64,000 bases of DNA from Marinobacter changyiensis (GCF_009193265.1 NZ_VZZZ01000003.1:186001-250000); one strand, 5' to 3'; counted from the stretch's first letter, positions 46,788 through 56,310 are shown. Notes: generated by a model from the sequence alone, not told the origin. A program made the numbers and translations.

Positions 46788-47954
46788 TTGGCAACGAGCG
46801 GCTCAGACAGAAAGCTTGTAGTGACCCACATCGTATCCGGGGACATCTGGGCAGGCGCCGAAGCACAGGCATTCCAGCTTATTTCCGGACTACAGGCCAA
46901 CGGTGTTATCAAACCAACAGTTGTGGTATTCAACCCAGGTGTTCTTTTCGACAAGCTCATGACTTTGGGTATAAACGTCACTCTTGCGGATGAGTCGGAC
47001 TTATCGCCTCTGGGCCAGATAAAAACCATCTGCAAACACCTACGACAAAGCTCCACCGACATCCTTCATACCCATGGTTTCAAGGAGAATGTCTTGGGCA
47101 CAGCCGCTCGATACCTGACCGGTGTTAAACGGTCCGTTCAAACCACACACGGAAGCCCTGAGTATCAGTCAACTTGGCTCGCCCCCAGGAAAAAGCTGAC
47201 CCAGTTGCTGGACAGTATTATGACAGGGTTTTGTTACGATGCTGTGGTTGCCGTGTCCCAGCACCTGAAAACTGTGCTGGAGCCCCGCTACCCCAAAAAA
47301 ACCGTTCTCATACGGAATTTCATTGACACCGACGACATTCCGGCCGCTCCCCCTGAACAATCTGAAGACCTACCGAAATCAGATGCATGTTACAAGATCA
47401 ACCTTGTCGGCCGCTGCGTATCGGTCAAGCGTATGGATCTTTTTATTGATACCATTGCCAGCCTCAGAACCGACCATAAACTAGAAGTTGAAGGTAGTAT
47501 TTGCGGGGATGGCCCGCTTCTGGAAACTATGAAGCAGTACGCAAAAACGAAAGGCGTGGCAAAATTCATCCGCTTCCGGGGTTTTGTCGAAGATCTGGAC
47601 TCCGAATGGGCATCAATGGATTTACTGATGATGCCCTCGGACCACGAGGGCTTGCCCATGACCCTGCTGGAAGCGTTATTGCGAAATGTCCCCGTGGTTG
47701 CCCACAACGCGGGCGGCATACCGGAAGTGTTGGACCATGGGAATAGCGGAGTATTGGTAGATAATCATAGTGCGACGGGCTACGCCAGCAAGGTTGCACA
47801 ACTCATAAAACAACCAGAAAAGGCCAGACTACTTGCGGCCAACGGACAGAGCCATGTCAAAAAAGAGTTCAGTAAACGTAAAAATGTACAAAAGTACGAA
47901 GCGCTCTACCAAGCTATCTCACAGAAAAAGCAACGCCTAATCCAAAACACATAA
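46788..47954 (+). CDS. Glycosyltransferase family 4
   Basis: A 388-residue GT-B glycosyltransferase. The N-terminal domain begins THIVSGDIWAGAEAQAFQLI. The C-terminal nucleotide-sugar domain has INLVGRCVSVKRMD, SDHEGLPMTLLEALLRNVPVV with the GT4 E-x7-E pattern, and AHNAGGIPEV. It should add a sugar to the lipid-linked repeat unit on the cytoplasmic face. It starts at a TTG (46788) with GGGAGA six bases upstream, one base after the deacetylase stop, so it is translationally coupled to it. Confidence 0.9.
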   Translation: MATSGSDRKLVVTHIVSGDIWAGAEAQAFQLISGLQANGVIKPTVVVFNPGVLFDKLMTLGINVTLADESDLSPLGQIKTICKHLRQSSTDILHTHGFKENVLGTAARYLTGVKRSVQTTHGSPEYQSTWLAPRKKLTQLLDSIMTGFCYDAVVAVSQHLKTVLEPRYPKKTVLIRNFIDTDDIPAAPPEQSEDLPKSDACYKINLVGRCVSVKRMDLFIDTIASLRTDHKLEVEGSICGDGPLLETMKQYAKTKGVAKFIRFRGFVEDLDSEWASMDLLMMPSDHEGLPMTLLEALLRNVPVVAHNAGGIPEVLDHGNSGVLVDNHSATGYASKVAQLIKQPEKARLLAANGQSHVKKEFSKRKNVQKYEALYQAISQKKQRLIQNT

Positions 47955-48019
47955 GCAGCGGCTAGCCGGATCTTCCATGTGATCGAAATGTCGCAAGCAG
48001 TATCTATCAGAGTCTATTC

Positions 48020-49828
48020 ATGTATATATTAAGTGTGATAAAAAATATCTTGGCTGTGCTTGATGGCCAAACCAAAAGAAAATATATCGGCCTGCAGTTC
48101 GTATTTTTTATCGCCGCCTTTTTCCAGGTGATCGGGATTGCAAGTATAGGCCCATTCATATCTATACTCTCCAATCCCGACATCATCCACACCAATGAGA
48201 TTCTTTCTTATATATACGAAGCCATAGGCTTCACCAATGACCTTCAATTTATAATGGCTACCGCCGCCGGATCCCTGATATTGATTCTGTTGTCAAATTC
48301 AGTCGCAGGCATAACAATCTGGCTAAGCTATAAATTCTCGGTGTTATTGGGAAGCAGACTGCAACAAGTGGTCTATCGGAACTTTCTGCTCAAAGACTAT
48401 TTGTTTCATAAAACGGAAAACTACAACAAAAAAATCTCAGTGGTCGCTCATCAAATACCACGATTCGTATACATGCTTGTCCAACCTTTCCTGTTGCTGA
48501 CAGCGCAATTATTTGTCGCCATATTGATCATGATCGGCTTGCTTGTTCTTGACCCCCTTCTGGCGGTGGTCGCAGGAGCACTAATCGGCGGGTCTTATCT
48601 GGTTACCTATATTGTTCTTCGTAATAAATTATCACATCATGGTGCAGTAATTTCGGATAAAAATAATCAAGTTCAAAGCATATTATCCGAATCGTTCATT
48701 GGAATAAAAGATGTAAAACTGGATTCAATGGAAGACAAGTATATAAAGCAGTTCAATACCATCAACGTTAAAGGGCTAAGGTCCCAGGCGTTTATAGCAT
48801 TATCCGGTGAATTGCCAAAGTTTATCATTGAATCGATTTCCTTCGGCGCCATTTTGATATTGGCTCTTGTTTTGCTGGTCACCCAGGATGATATTCGTTC
48901 TGTCGTCCCAATCCTGAGTATCTATGCGTTGGCAGGTTACAAGCTGTTGCCAACGATGCAACAAATTTATAAATCCATGTCAAGCCTCAGCGGCCACGGC
49001 TCGGTAGCTCAAATTATACGCAATCAGGTAACTTCGATCGTCGAAACACCAAAAGATTCATCCGTATCGTTGCAGCCCATGGATATCCATCATGTTGAGC
49101 TATCTTCCGCGAGCTTCTCTTATGATGCGCACAGCGCGCCAGCCATCAATGACTTGTCGCTTAGCCTTAAGAAAGGGGAAATCTATTCTCTGGTCGGGCA
49201 CTCCGGATCCGGCAAGTCTACCCTTGCTGATATAATTCTGGGCTTATTGAATCTGAGTTCGGGCAATCTCGTGGTAAACGGTGAAGTCCTGACTAAAGAA
49301 AAGCTACCCTCCTTTAGACGAAAGCTCGGTTACGTAGCTCAAACCATATTTATCCTTGATGACAACGTAATAAACAACGTCGCCTTCGGTCTTCCTGAAA
49401 ACGATATTGATGTTGAACGGGTAAACAACGTACTGCGGCTTGCCAATGCCGAAGAGTTTGTTGAAAAACTGCCCAAAGGCATCTATTCCAATCTGGGTCA
49501 GGATGGAAAGCTTTTGAGTGGTGGACAACGCCAACGTATCGGTATTGCGAGGGCCCTCTACAAGAACACTGATCTCTTGGTACTTGATGAGCCTACCAGC
49601 GCACTGGACATGGAGTCAGAGTACAAGTTGATGAAAACCTTGAACTCCCTCAAGGATGATTTAATCATATTGGTCATCTCCCATAGACCAGCCTCAATCA
49701 AAATGTCGGACAAAATCATTCTAATGGCAGAAGGTCGTCTGGAGGGTATAGGCACCTACGAGGAGGTGCACTCAGGAAACGAAGGCTTCAAAGAAATGAT
49801 GGAACGCTCAATTGAGGAGCCGGGATAA
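48020..49828 (+). CDS. ABC exporter/flippase, PglK-like fused TMD-NBD
   Basis: A 602-residue half-transporter with six membrane helices (about residues 20-310) followed by an ATPase domain. Walker A GHSGSGKST is near 393, signature LSGGQRQRIGIARAL near 495, Walker B LLVLDEPTSALD after it, and the H-loop is in VISHRPASI. Helix order and the IETYA-like boundary (PILSIYALAGYKLLPTMQQI) resemble PglK, the flippase for lipid-linked oligosaccharides. No Wzx-type flippase is seen in the window, so this is the likely flippase of the locus. Alternatives are MsbA-type lipid or peptide export. Confidence 0.87.
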   Translation: MYILSVIKNILAVLDGQTKRKYIGLQFVFFIAAFFQVIGIASIGPFISILSNPDIIHTNEILSYIYEAIGFTNDLQFIMATAAGSLILILLSNSVAGITIWLSYKFSVLLGSRLQQVVYRNFLLKDYLFHKTENYNKKISVVAHQIPRFVYMLVQPFLLLTAQLFVAILIMIGLLVLDPLLAVVAGALIGGSYLVTYIVLRNKLSHHGAVISDKNNQVQSILSESFIGIKDVKLDSMEDKYIKQFNTINVKGLRSQAFIALSGELPKFIIESISFGAILILALVLLVTQDDIRSVVPILSIYALAGYKLLPTMQQIYKSMSSLSGHGSVAQIIRNQVTSIVETPKDSSVSLQPMDIHHVELSSASFSYDAHSAPAINDLSLSLKKGEIYSLVGHSGSGKSTLADIILGLLNLSSGNLVVNGEVLTKEKLPSFRRKLGYVAQTIFILDDNVINNVAFGLPENDIDVERVNNVLRLANAEEFVEKLPKGIYSNLGQDGKLLSGGQRQRIGIARALYKNTDLLVLDEPTSALDMESEYKLMKTLNSLKDDLIILVISHRPASIKMSDKIILMAEGRLEGIGTYEEVHSGNEGFKEMMERSIEEPG

Positions 49829-50007
49829 TTAACGTTGTCAAGCCTTCGTGAAAATCTGGGTCTGAATTATTTTGATGAAGAAGAAAGTATTTAGGTGATA
49901 GATAGCTACGTAATTTTTAGCAGCTGTCAGTTAAAATAGATATTCTCAATATAGAAAAAATCTGAAACATTAAATTTTATACGTCGAATTCAGGAAATTG
50001 TCTACAT

Positions 50008-50931
50008 ATGTATACCTTCTTAGAGGAATTAAAAACTTTAATTCGAAAATCTATGAGCGACGAATTTATTATTGACCGAAAATTTTCACGTGCCTTCGGT
50101 AGGCATGTCGATTTTTACCACCCCAAAACGTTCAATGAAAAACTACAGGTCCAAAAACTCTACGTTAAAAATCCAAAAATGACTAGCTTGGCAGATAAGT
50201 ATGAAGTGAGGCGACACATCCAGGCGAAAGGTCACGAAGGAATACTTAATGAGCTAATTGGCGTATACGACCGACCTGAAGATATTGATTTTAATATTTT
50301 ACCAAATGAATTTGTCATAAAGTGTAACCACTCTTGGAATACGAATATTATTTGTGAAGACAAGTCGGCACTTGATAAAAAAAAGGTTGTCGCTCAACTA
50401 AAAGAATGGATGAGTCATAATCACTATCATTTGCTTCGAGAATGGTCTTATAAAAATATAAAACCTAAGATCATTATTGAACGTTTTCTTCGCGCTCCAT
50501 TGAAAGATTACAAATTCTTTTGCTTTTCGGGCACTCCTTCATATATACAAGTTGACTCGAATAGGAGCAATGGACATACCCTCGACATCTATGATACCAA
50601 TTGGCATCGGTTAAAATGCAAAAAAGGAAATAATGATCAAAGTAATTGTCCAGAGAATCGACCAGATTTCTTTGACGATATGTTCGAGATCGCAAAGGAT
50701 TTGTCTTCCGATTTCAACTTCTGCAGAGTTGACTTTCTTGCTAATTCTGAGGGCTTTTATTTTGCTGAGATCACTTTTTATCCAGGAGGCGGCTTTTCCC
50801 ATTTTGAACCAGAAGAGTTCGATTATTTGTTTGGAGAAAATTTCAGCCTTGCCGAAGCTAAGATGCCTTTAACATCTCGAATCAATATTATATGGATTTC
50901 TTTAATTAACAGGTTATTTAAACCTCAATAA
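50008..50931 (+). CDS. TupA-like ATP-grasp protein
   Basis: A 307-residue protein resembling the ATPgrasp_TupA family. Characteristic parts: FGRHVDFYHPKTFNEKLQ (residues 31-48), LADKYEVRRHI, FVIKCNHSWNTNI, IIIERFL, KDYKFFCFSG and a Glu-containing end FYFAEITFYPGGGFS. Such proteins are found in polysaccharide and teichuronopeptide loci and are thought to ligate amino acids or transfer groups to sugars. Very AT-rich for the genome. It is in the same direction as the ABC transporter gene 180 bases upstream. Substrate unknown. Confidence 0.82.
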   Translation: MYTFLEELKTLIRKSMSDEFIIDRKFSRAFGRHVDFYHPKTFNEKLQVQKLYVKNPKMTSLADKYEVRRHIQAKGHEGILNELIGVYDRPEDIDFNILPNEFVIKCNHSWNTNIICEDKSALDKKKVVAQLKEWMSHNHYHLLREWSYKNIKPKIIIERFLRAPLKDYKFFCFSGTPSYIQVDSNRSNGHTLDIYDTNWHRLKCKKGNNDQSNCPENRPDFFDDMFEIAKDLSSDFNFCRVDFLANSEGFYFAEITFYPGGGFSHFEPEEFDYLFGENFSLAEAKMPLTSRINIIWISLINRLFKPQ

Positions 50932-50992
50932 TTTCGATACCGACTTCATACCAAACCAACTCCGTATATCATGTAGGGGGAATCCTTGTCTC

Positions 50993-51154
50993 ATGGAAAA
51001 CGAAGCGTTAAAATCGCGAGACTTCTTTGGAGCGATGACAGACAATCTGAAAAAGAAGGCCAAAACTGCAAGCGATAGCTCCTACAAGATGTTAACCGGT
51101 ATCGATAAAATGTTTTTTCCAATAGAGACAGAAAAAAAGGATGTGAAATCGTGA
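50993..51154 (+). CDS. Small 53-residue protein, coupled to the next glycosyltransferase
   Basis: ATG at 50993 with AGGGGG about 12 bases upstream; 53 codons, ending in TGA at 51152-51154, which overlaps the GTG start of the glycosyltransferase by four bases (GTGA). The product is charged and lysine-rich, lacks a signal peptide or membrane helix, and contains DFFGAMTDNLKKKAKTASD. I recognise no family. The tight overlap is the main evidence that it is translated; it could be a small partner protein, or a leader frame that sets translation of the downstream gene. Confidence 0.55.
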   Translation: MENEALKSRDFFGAMTDNLKKKAKTASDSSYKMLTGIDKMFFPIETEKKDVKS

Positions 51155-52296
51155 CCGGGATGATGGTGTTATTTCACTGCGAATCAAATCCTGGGTATGC
51201 CCCTTCAAACCACGAACATACCTTTTTAGATGTCGCCCGGCATTTTACGGGTGATATAGGCAAGATTCACTACGCGTACGCGAGTTTAGACGGAGGCATG
51301 ACATCTTCGCTGCCTAAAGATCTGATGAATGTTGTTCAGTTGGATACTTCATGGTCCGACCCTAAACAACTTCGCGAGGCTGAACATTATATCAAAGAAA
51401 ACGGAATTACTCTTTTGTTAGGGTTCGACCAACCTGTATCCCGCCCGATGTACCGTGCCTTGCGAAAGGGGGGTGTAAAAACCTTTGTCTCCTACTGGGG
51501 AGCTCCCATGAGCTCACGGAACACGGGATGGAAGTTGTTCCTTAAAAAACTTGAAGTATCCATGCAGCGATACGGCCCTGACCACTACATTTTCCAATCC
51601 ACAGGAATGCGAGAGACTGCATTTCTAGGACGGGGGATACCGATATCCAAAACATCCGTAATAAAAAGTGGAATCGACACCAACAAATTTCAACCTGACC
51701 CGGAAAAGTCTTTATACGCGCATGAGTGCTTCAATATACCCACAAATAGACACATAGTTATTTTCTCGGGGCATATGGAACGAAGAAAAGGCGTACATGT
51801 CATCTTACAGTCAGCGAAAGTACTAATCAGTGACATAGGCTTCAAAAATGTTCAATTCCTGATATTGGGCAACCGAGAAGGTGAAAAAGAAAGCTTCTCT
51901 CAATATTTGCAGGAGCCCGAGGTAAATGATCATATTACTTTCGGAGGATACCGTAGCGACGTACCGGATATTCTCAAAAGCTGCTCTATAGGAATGATAG
52001 CTTCAACCGAGTGGGACTCTTTTCCAATGTCGACACTCGAAATGGCGGCTACAGAATTGCCTCTATTAGTATCTGATTTACCAGGGTTAAATGAGGCAGT
52101 GACAGACAACACGGGATTAACCTTCCCAATAGGTGATTACGTAACTGCAGCAAAGAAATTAAACACGCTATTAAGTGATAAAATCACAAGGCAAAAAATG
52201 GGGAAAATGGCTCGAGAAAAGGTTTTGGAACATTACTCCAAGGCCGCCCAAGCTAGAGGACTAATAGATATTTTTGAAAAATTACGGAAGGACTGA
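51151..52296 (+). CDS. Glycosyltransferase family 4
   Basis: A 381-residue GT-B enzyme. The sugar-nucleotide domain contains VIKSGIDTNKFQP, IVIFSGHMERRKGVHVIL, and the late EWDSFPMSTLEMAATELPLL with the GT4 E-x7-E pattern. It starts at GTG (51151), supported by AAGGA nine bases upstream and by the GTGA overlap with the 53-residue gene; the ATG at 51160 is a fallback. Last gene of the plus-strand operon before the IS30 element. Donor and acceptor are not predictable. Confidence 0.9.
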   Translation: MTGMMVLFHCESNPGYAPSNHEHTFLDVARHFTGDIGKIHYAYASLDGGMTSSLPKDLMNVVQLDTSWSDPKQLREAEHYIKENGITLLLGFDQPVSRPMYRALRKGGVKTFVSYWGAPMSSRNTGWKLFLKKLEVSMQRYGPDHYIFQSTGMRETAFLGRGIPISKTSVIKSGIDTNKFQPDPEKSLYAHECFNIPTNRHIVIFSGHMERRKGVHVILQSAKVLISDIGFKNVQFLILGNREGEKESFSQYLQEPEVNDHITFGGYRSDVPDILKSCSIGMIASTEWDSFPMSTLEMAATELPLLVSDLPGLNEAVTDNTGLTFPIGDYVTAAKKLNTLLSDKITRQKMGKMAREKVLEHYSKAAQARGLIDIFEKLRKD

Positions 52297-52376
52297 AGGA
52301 CTGATAATTTGCGCTCGCATTGGTTTGCATTGACAAATATTAGATTATATCGGCACCATTTTTTCGGTATTTGTAC

Positions 52377-53422
52377 GGTAATCCCCCCGAAAAACCAGAG
52401 TGGCGGACTCAACCGGTCAGCGCAACACCTCTGCTAGCTTATCTGCTGGCGTAGGAAATCTCAGCGTTTTTCTGGGTCGGTTGTATAGTCGCGCCGCATA
52501 TCGATCCAGATCTTCTTGAGAATACCCCGATAGGCTGCTGCCATTAGGAAAGTACTGTCTCAGCAGTCGATTTATATTTTCGTTGGTCCCTCTCTGCCAT
52601 GGGCTCTGCGGATCGCAGAAGTAGACGGCCATATTGGTGGCCATTGTAAATACCCGGTGACTCATCATTTCTGTTCCGCGATCCCAAGTCAGGCTTTGCT
52701 GAAGGATGCTTGGCAGGTGGCTCATATGCTGGCCCAGCGCACCGACAACGGATTTTGTTTCCTTTCCATCCACTTTGACCAAGACCGTAAAGCGGGTCTG
52801 CCGCTCAACAACAATGGCGATATAACTATTCCCCGCACCACAGGCTGGCCGCTCACTGATGGAGACGCCGTCGATAATTCTTTGTCTGTAGCCAGACTGA
52901 TACTTTCGCGAGTGACGGAATTTGCGCCCGGTCCTCAAATGCTTTCGAAGTTTTTTTTTAAACACGCCCCGGGTCTGGATGAATAGGCTTTTGTAAATTG
53001 TTTCGTGAGATATCTGCATGGACTTATCGCCCGCAAGATTCAACTTAAGCCACCCTGCAATTTGCTCCGGAGACCAGTCTTGCGGGAGCTTGTTGGCAAC
53101 GACTTTTTGAAGTCTATGATTAATCGCTAACAGACAGATTTTGGGTCGCAAAGCGCGCTTACAGGCCGCAAGATCAGTATCAACAGCACGGTATATATGG
53201 CAGCCTCCATTCCTCTGTATTTCCCGGCTGATCGTTGAAGGGTTTCGGCCCAGGCAGAGTGCGATGGAACGCATTGAAACTCCAGCGGCCAGTCCTCTGG
53301 AGATTTCCTCTCGGCATTCATTAGGTTTCGTGCTTGCATCACCATTGCTCTCACTTGGAAGGAAGATTAATGGTGTTGCGCTGACTGATTGAGTCCGCCC
53401 CCTTTAAAAATGGGGGATTACC
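52377..53422. mobile_element. IS30-family insertion sequence, 1046 bp, probably inactive
   Basis: Ends are inverted repeats: GGTAATCCCCC at 52377 on the plus strand and its complement ending at 53422. The match continues after a variable stretch as GCGGACTCAA-C/T-C-G/A-GTCAGCGCAACAC on both sides. Length and transposase type fit IS30. No target duplication is visible (left flank ends TAC, right flank begins CGA), and the right flank is a fragment of another transposase gene whose continuation is missing on the left. A rearrangement or deletion after insertion is therefore likely. Confidence 0.88.
52417..53274 (-). pseudogene. IS30-family transposase, degenerate
   Basis: 285 residues from the first ATG (53274). 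The HTH is intact (SIALCLGRNPSTISREIQRNGG spans its core). The catalytic domain keeps an Asp in LTWDRGTEMMSH and the Glu in NENINRLLRQYFPNGS. However, between SERPA and CGAGNSYIA the family has a block of about 16 residues ending GHWEGDLI with the first catalytic Asp; it is missing here by an in-frame deletion near 52845. The frame is also open upstream for about 40 codons (homologous REEISRGLAAG is readable) but has no ATG, GTG or TTG there. The enzyme is likely dead. Confidence 0.85.
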
Positions 53423-53474
53423 CGAGCACTGCGGCTTTACGTTCTTCAGAATAGCGTGGCATGATTGTTCTCAT
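53423..53474 (-). pseudogene. 5' remnant of a second transposase gene (IS3-type OrfA-like)
   Basis: On the minus strand an ATG with GAGGA four bases upstream starts MRTIMPRYSEERKAAVL and runs into the IS30 end. MPRYSEERKAAVL is the start I recall for an IS3-family OrfA group. Only 17 residues remain, and the region beyond the other IS30 end does not continue it. Confidence 0.6.
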
Positions 53475-53586
53475 GTCGTCCTCAACTGATTAAAATCAAA
53501 CGAAATTGCCAACTGGACAACTAGGCTTACAAAGGGGAAGACTTCGGATTGCTTACCTCGAAACTTACTAAAAGGTAAATTATTTG

Positions 53587-54894
53587 TTAATCTCTAACGT
53601 AGGATTCTAAAACTTGAGAAAGCTCGATTTCGGGATCAGTTAATGGGAATTTTAAGGTAGCTTCAGGATTGTTCACCTTTAGTGCTATTTCACTTTTATT
53701 GGCCCATTGCTCATTATCTTCAATCCTACGAATTAAACTTACGATTTTATGAGTTGACGCTTCACAAGAAATATTTTGTTTTGCCCAAATGCTTGGTGAA
53801 AATTTATTATAGTTATAATACATATTCTCTAAAGCGTCAGACAACCTTCTCTCTTCAACAATCATACCCGTGTAACTATTAACGTGTTCCCTATTAACTC
53901 CAACATTCTCATTCAATAATATTGCCGGCGTGCCGGAGAAGAATCCCTCAAATATCGACCTGTTACTTCCCTCTTTAATAGACAAAAGCATATTGGTTTT
54001 GCTTTGATTAAGAATTTCATTGAGTTCCACTTTTGATAAATCTTCGAATAACGAAACGTTTTTATCAGCTCTATAGTATTTAATCAAAAGCGCGACTAAG
54101 TCTCTTTGCCCACCATGGCTTGAACAAATCAAAGCCACTTTCAGATCGATTTTTGGCTTCAATAATTCTATACCTTTAAACAAAACATGATGCCGTTTTA
54201 TACTATTATAATTAGCAACGTAAACAGCATCATATTTTTTTTGATTATAATATTCTAGAACTTTGAAATGGCTATCATCTACCCAATTGCCACTTCCAAT
54301 ATCAATTGGATATAAATTATCACTAAAGCCGGAGATAAATTTAAAATCCTGTTTACCGCTTGCCTGAATAATTACTGGCTGTCTTAAAGAGGCCCAAACT
54401 AAGATTTGAGGCAAACAATATCCTGCCCAGCTTGGCTCAAGAACAATATGAAATTTTTCGGATATAGCGTTAAAGTCGAATTTAGAAAACATTACTAGAA
54501 AAGAATCAGTAAACTTTATAAGCATTATACCTTTTTCAAGATTTCCATTCTCCAAGATTTTGGGAGCCTTAATAATTAAAGTTCGCTTTATCGCTAACTC
54601 TAGGCTTTTCTGATCTGGTATTTTGTTTGACTCCTTCAAAGAGTGCTCAATAAGTTCACTTTTACGCAAATAAATAATACGGTTAATTAACGGTATATTA
54701 TTGTTCGATAATCTATGCGAAAACATAATATATTCATTAGATGCCTTCTTGTTAAACGGATACGTCACCAAAGAAAAAAGAAAATAAAACACCGAAATTA
54801 CCGGTCTCAACTTCGCATCAGCAAAGTCTTTCAAAAACCATCTTATAATCTGCGGGTGGCGCAACATAAAATTTAATTTGTATACGTTTATCAT
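53587..54894 (-). CDS. Putative GT4-like glycosyltransferase
   Basis: A 435-residue protein with two GT-B-like halves. The second has the pattern VALICSSHGG, then SVFEDL-like LFEDLSKVELNEIL, then LLSIKEGSNRSIFEGFFSGTPAIL with a GT4-like E-x7-E and GMIVEE. No signal peptide; an N-terminal hydrophobic stretch at about 30-47 may touch the membrane. Base composition is very AT-rich, more so than the glycosyltransferases on either side, which suggests recent transfer. It stands alone on the minus strand between the IS30 and the lyase-like gene. The donor sugar is unknown. Confidence 0.75.
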   Translation of the reverse strand: MINVYKLNFMLRHPQIIRWFLKDFADAKLRPVISVFYFLFSLVTYPFNKKASNEYIMFSHRLSNNNIPLINRIIYLRKSELIEHSLKESNKIPDQKSLELAIKRTLIIKAPKILENGNLEKGIMLIKFTDSFLVMFSKFDFNAISEKFHIVLEPSWAGYCLPQILVWASLRQPVIIQASGKQDFKFISGFSDNLYPIDIGSGNWVDDSHFKVLEYYNQKKYDAVYVANYNSIKRHHVLFKGIELLKPKIDLKVALICSSHGGQRDLVALLIKYYRADKNVSLFEDLSKVELNEILNQSKTNMLLSIKEGSNRSIFEGFFSGTPAILLNENVGVNREHVNSYTGMIVEERRLSDALENMYYNYNKFSPSIWAKQNISCEASTHKIVSLIRRIEDNEQWANKSEIALKVNNPEATLKFPLTDPEIELSQVLESYVRD

Positions 54895-54967
54895 TTAATG
54901 ATTAACCATCAGTGCTAATTAACTTCAAGTATAGTATAAAATTCGAACTATACGTAAAATTCTGTTT

Positions 54968-55011
54968 AAAAAACAAACACAACTAATTGCACCTACAATT
55001 AGTTGTGTTTG
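54968..55011 (-). terminator. Rho-independent terminator after the ConA-like gene
   Basis: A perfect 16-bp inverted repeat (54974-54989 and 54996-55011, arms CAAACACAACTAATTG and its complement) with a 6-base loop, followed on the minus strand by six T. It lies about 150 bases beyond the end of the upstream minus-strand gene. Confidence 0.85.
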
Positions 55012-55163
55012 ATACCCTAACCGCCTTTGTCAAAATTGAGTTTTTCCAATTTACAAAATCAAATATTGGATCCTCCCGTGTTTTTACGAACTGGCCCGAA
55101 GAACCATGAGCCAGCGCATAAAAACTCAACTTTGGTTGGCGGTTACATTTACTATCGCATCCT

Positions 55164-56069
55164 TTATTGAACCACAAAGTTATTAGGTGAACTCGGACTT
55201 GTCATTTTTGCGGGATTTCCCATTCCAATATAATGGTTCCCATAATCGTCCGTTGCCTCGGGTGTGCTTACTGTCAAAAAAAAGTCATCCAGATAAAGTG
55301 ACTGAGTCTTAGGCGATCCTTCATTTCCGTACCAGGTAAATAAACTAAAATAAGTAACATAACTAGTTTCGGTTTTAAGGGTTCGGCGTTCACCCGTATC
55401 CCCAATAAGCTTTCCATCTACCCACACTCGTACCCGCGCGTTGCCACCTTCAGACTCTTTTTTATTATCGAGTTTTAAATAAAGTTCTACCGTTTTCCAT
55501 TTCCCGAACTCAAAGTAATCGTCTCGATTCCCAATATAATACCAATTTTGTTCACCCTCAAAGATAAACCAGAACGGCTTAAAATTATTATGTTCAGGGT
55601 GACCATTTATATATAAATCATTATATCCTTCACTAATTCTTTTACCATCAATTATATTATAAGTACGAAGTCTCATAAACTTGTTACGGCCTTGATTAAA
55701 CTCAAAACCTTTCGGGAAATACATGCGAGTTCTTATCCAGATTTCATCACCTTTTACGAGATCACTTCCTGCAATATGCTCGCATTTACCAAACTGTAAA
55801 GTTCCTCCAAAAGAACCAAACCCTGTACTTCCTTCCTTTATCGTCATTTTTATGGAACGACTACCGCTGTAGGCCTGATCGCTACTATAAACAGTCCCAC
55901 CGGCATTCGTAGTAAAGGCCTCCTCTTCCAATGCTTTACAGTTTTGAGACTCAGCCTTTTCTCCTATCAATCCTCCTTCACCAGAGATTTTTACAGTAAA
56001 AGCTAACGAATTTTGGGAACAAATCAGTATTAAAAATGCCGAGCATATTCTTGAAGTTAAGATTTTCAT
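55164..56069 (-). CDS. Secreted ConA-like protein, possible polysaccharide lyase
   Basis: A 301-residue exported protein. The ATG at 56069 has AAGGT upstream and gives a signal peptide (MKILTSRICSAFLILICSQNSLA); a frame to 56123 adds non-signal residues. The mature part looks like a jelly-roll of the heparin/alginate-lyase type: EIWIRTRMYFPKGFEF, NKFMRLRTYN, the WVDGKLIGDTGERRTL strand and LYLDDFFLTVS. In polysaccharide loci such enzymes trim or release the polymer in the periplasm. Catalytic residues cannot be fixed by eye. Very AT-rich. It has its own terminator, so it is a separate unit. Confidence 0.7.
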   Translation of the reverse strand: MKILTSRICSAFLILICSQNSLAFTVKISGEGGLIGEKAESQNCKALEEEAFTTNAGGTVYSSDQAYSGSRSIKMTIKEGSTGFGSFGGTLQFGKCEHIAGSDLVKGDEIWIRTRMYFPKGFEFNQGRNKFMRLRTYNIIDGKRISEGYNDLYINGHPEHNNFKPFWFIFEGEQNWYYIGNRDDYFEFGKWKTVELYLKLDNKKESEGGNARVRVWVDGKLIGDTGERRTLKTETSYVTYFSLFTWYGNEGSPKTQSLYLDDFFLTVSTPEATDDYGNHYIGMGNPAKMTSPSSPNNFVVQ

Positions 56070-56310
56070 ATTAGTACCTTGATTGAAACTGCAAAATTCA
56101 ATTTCATTATATTTCAGCTTCACTGTGGACGTTCAAAGCGAGTCATGTCTTGAAACTAAACTATCACGATTTTGCTTTCCAAAAAGTATCTAGGCTTTAA
56201 ATTTTGAACAAATTCCGTGTAATTTACATAACAACTAAAAATCTCAAACGTCAGAAACATCGGTTGACCTAAAATCTCAGAGCACTGCAGATTGATACAA
56301 ATCGCCTATT

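Noticed and set aside
49829-50007. Promoter or RNA element in the gap before the TupA-like gene
   Set aside because: The sequence is AT-rich, so many weak -10-like words occur; none has a matching -35 or a structure worth reporting.
53127-53354. 75-codon minus-strand frame at the IS30 transposase N-terminus
   Set aside because: It is out of frame with the readable transposase homology (REEISRGLAAG) and encodes no recognisable protein; the real frame simply lacks a start codon there.
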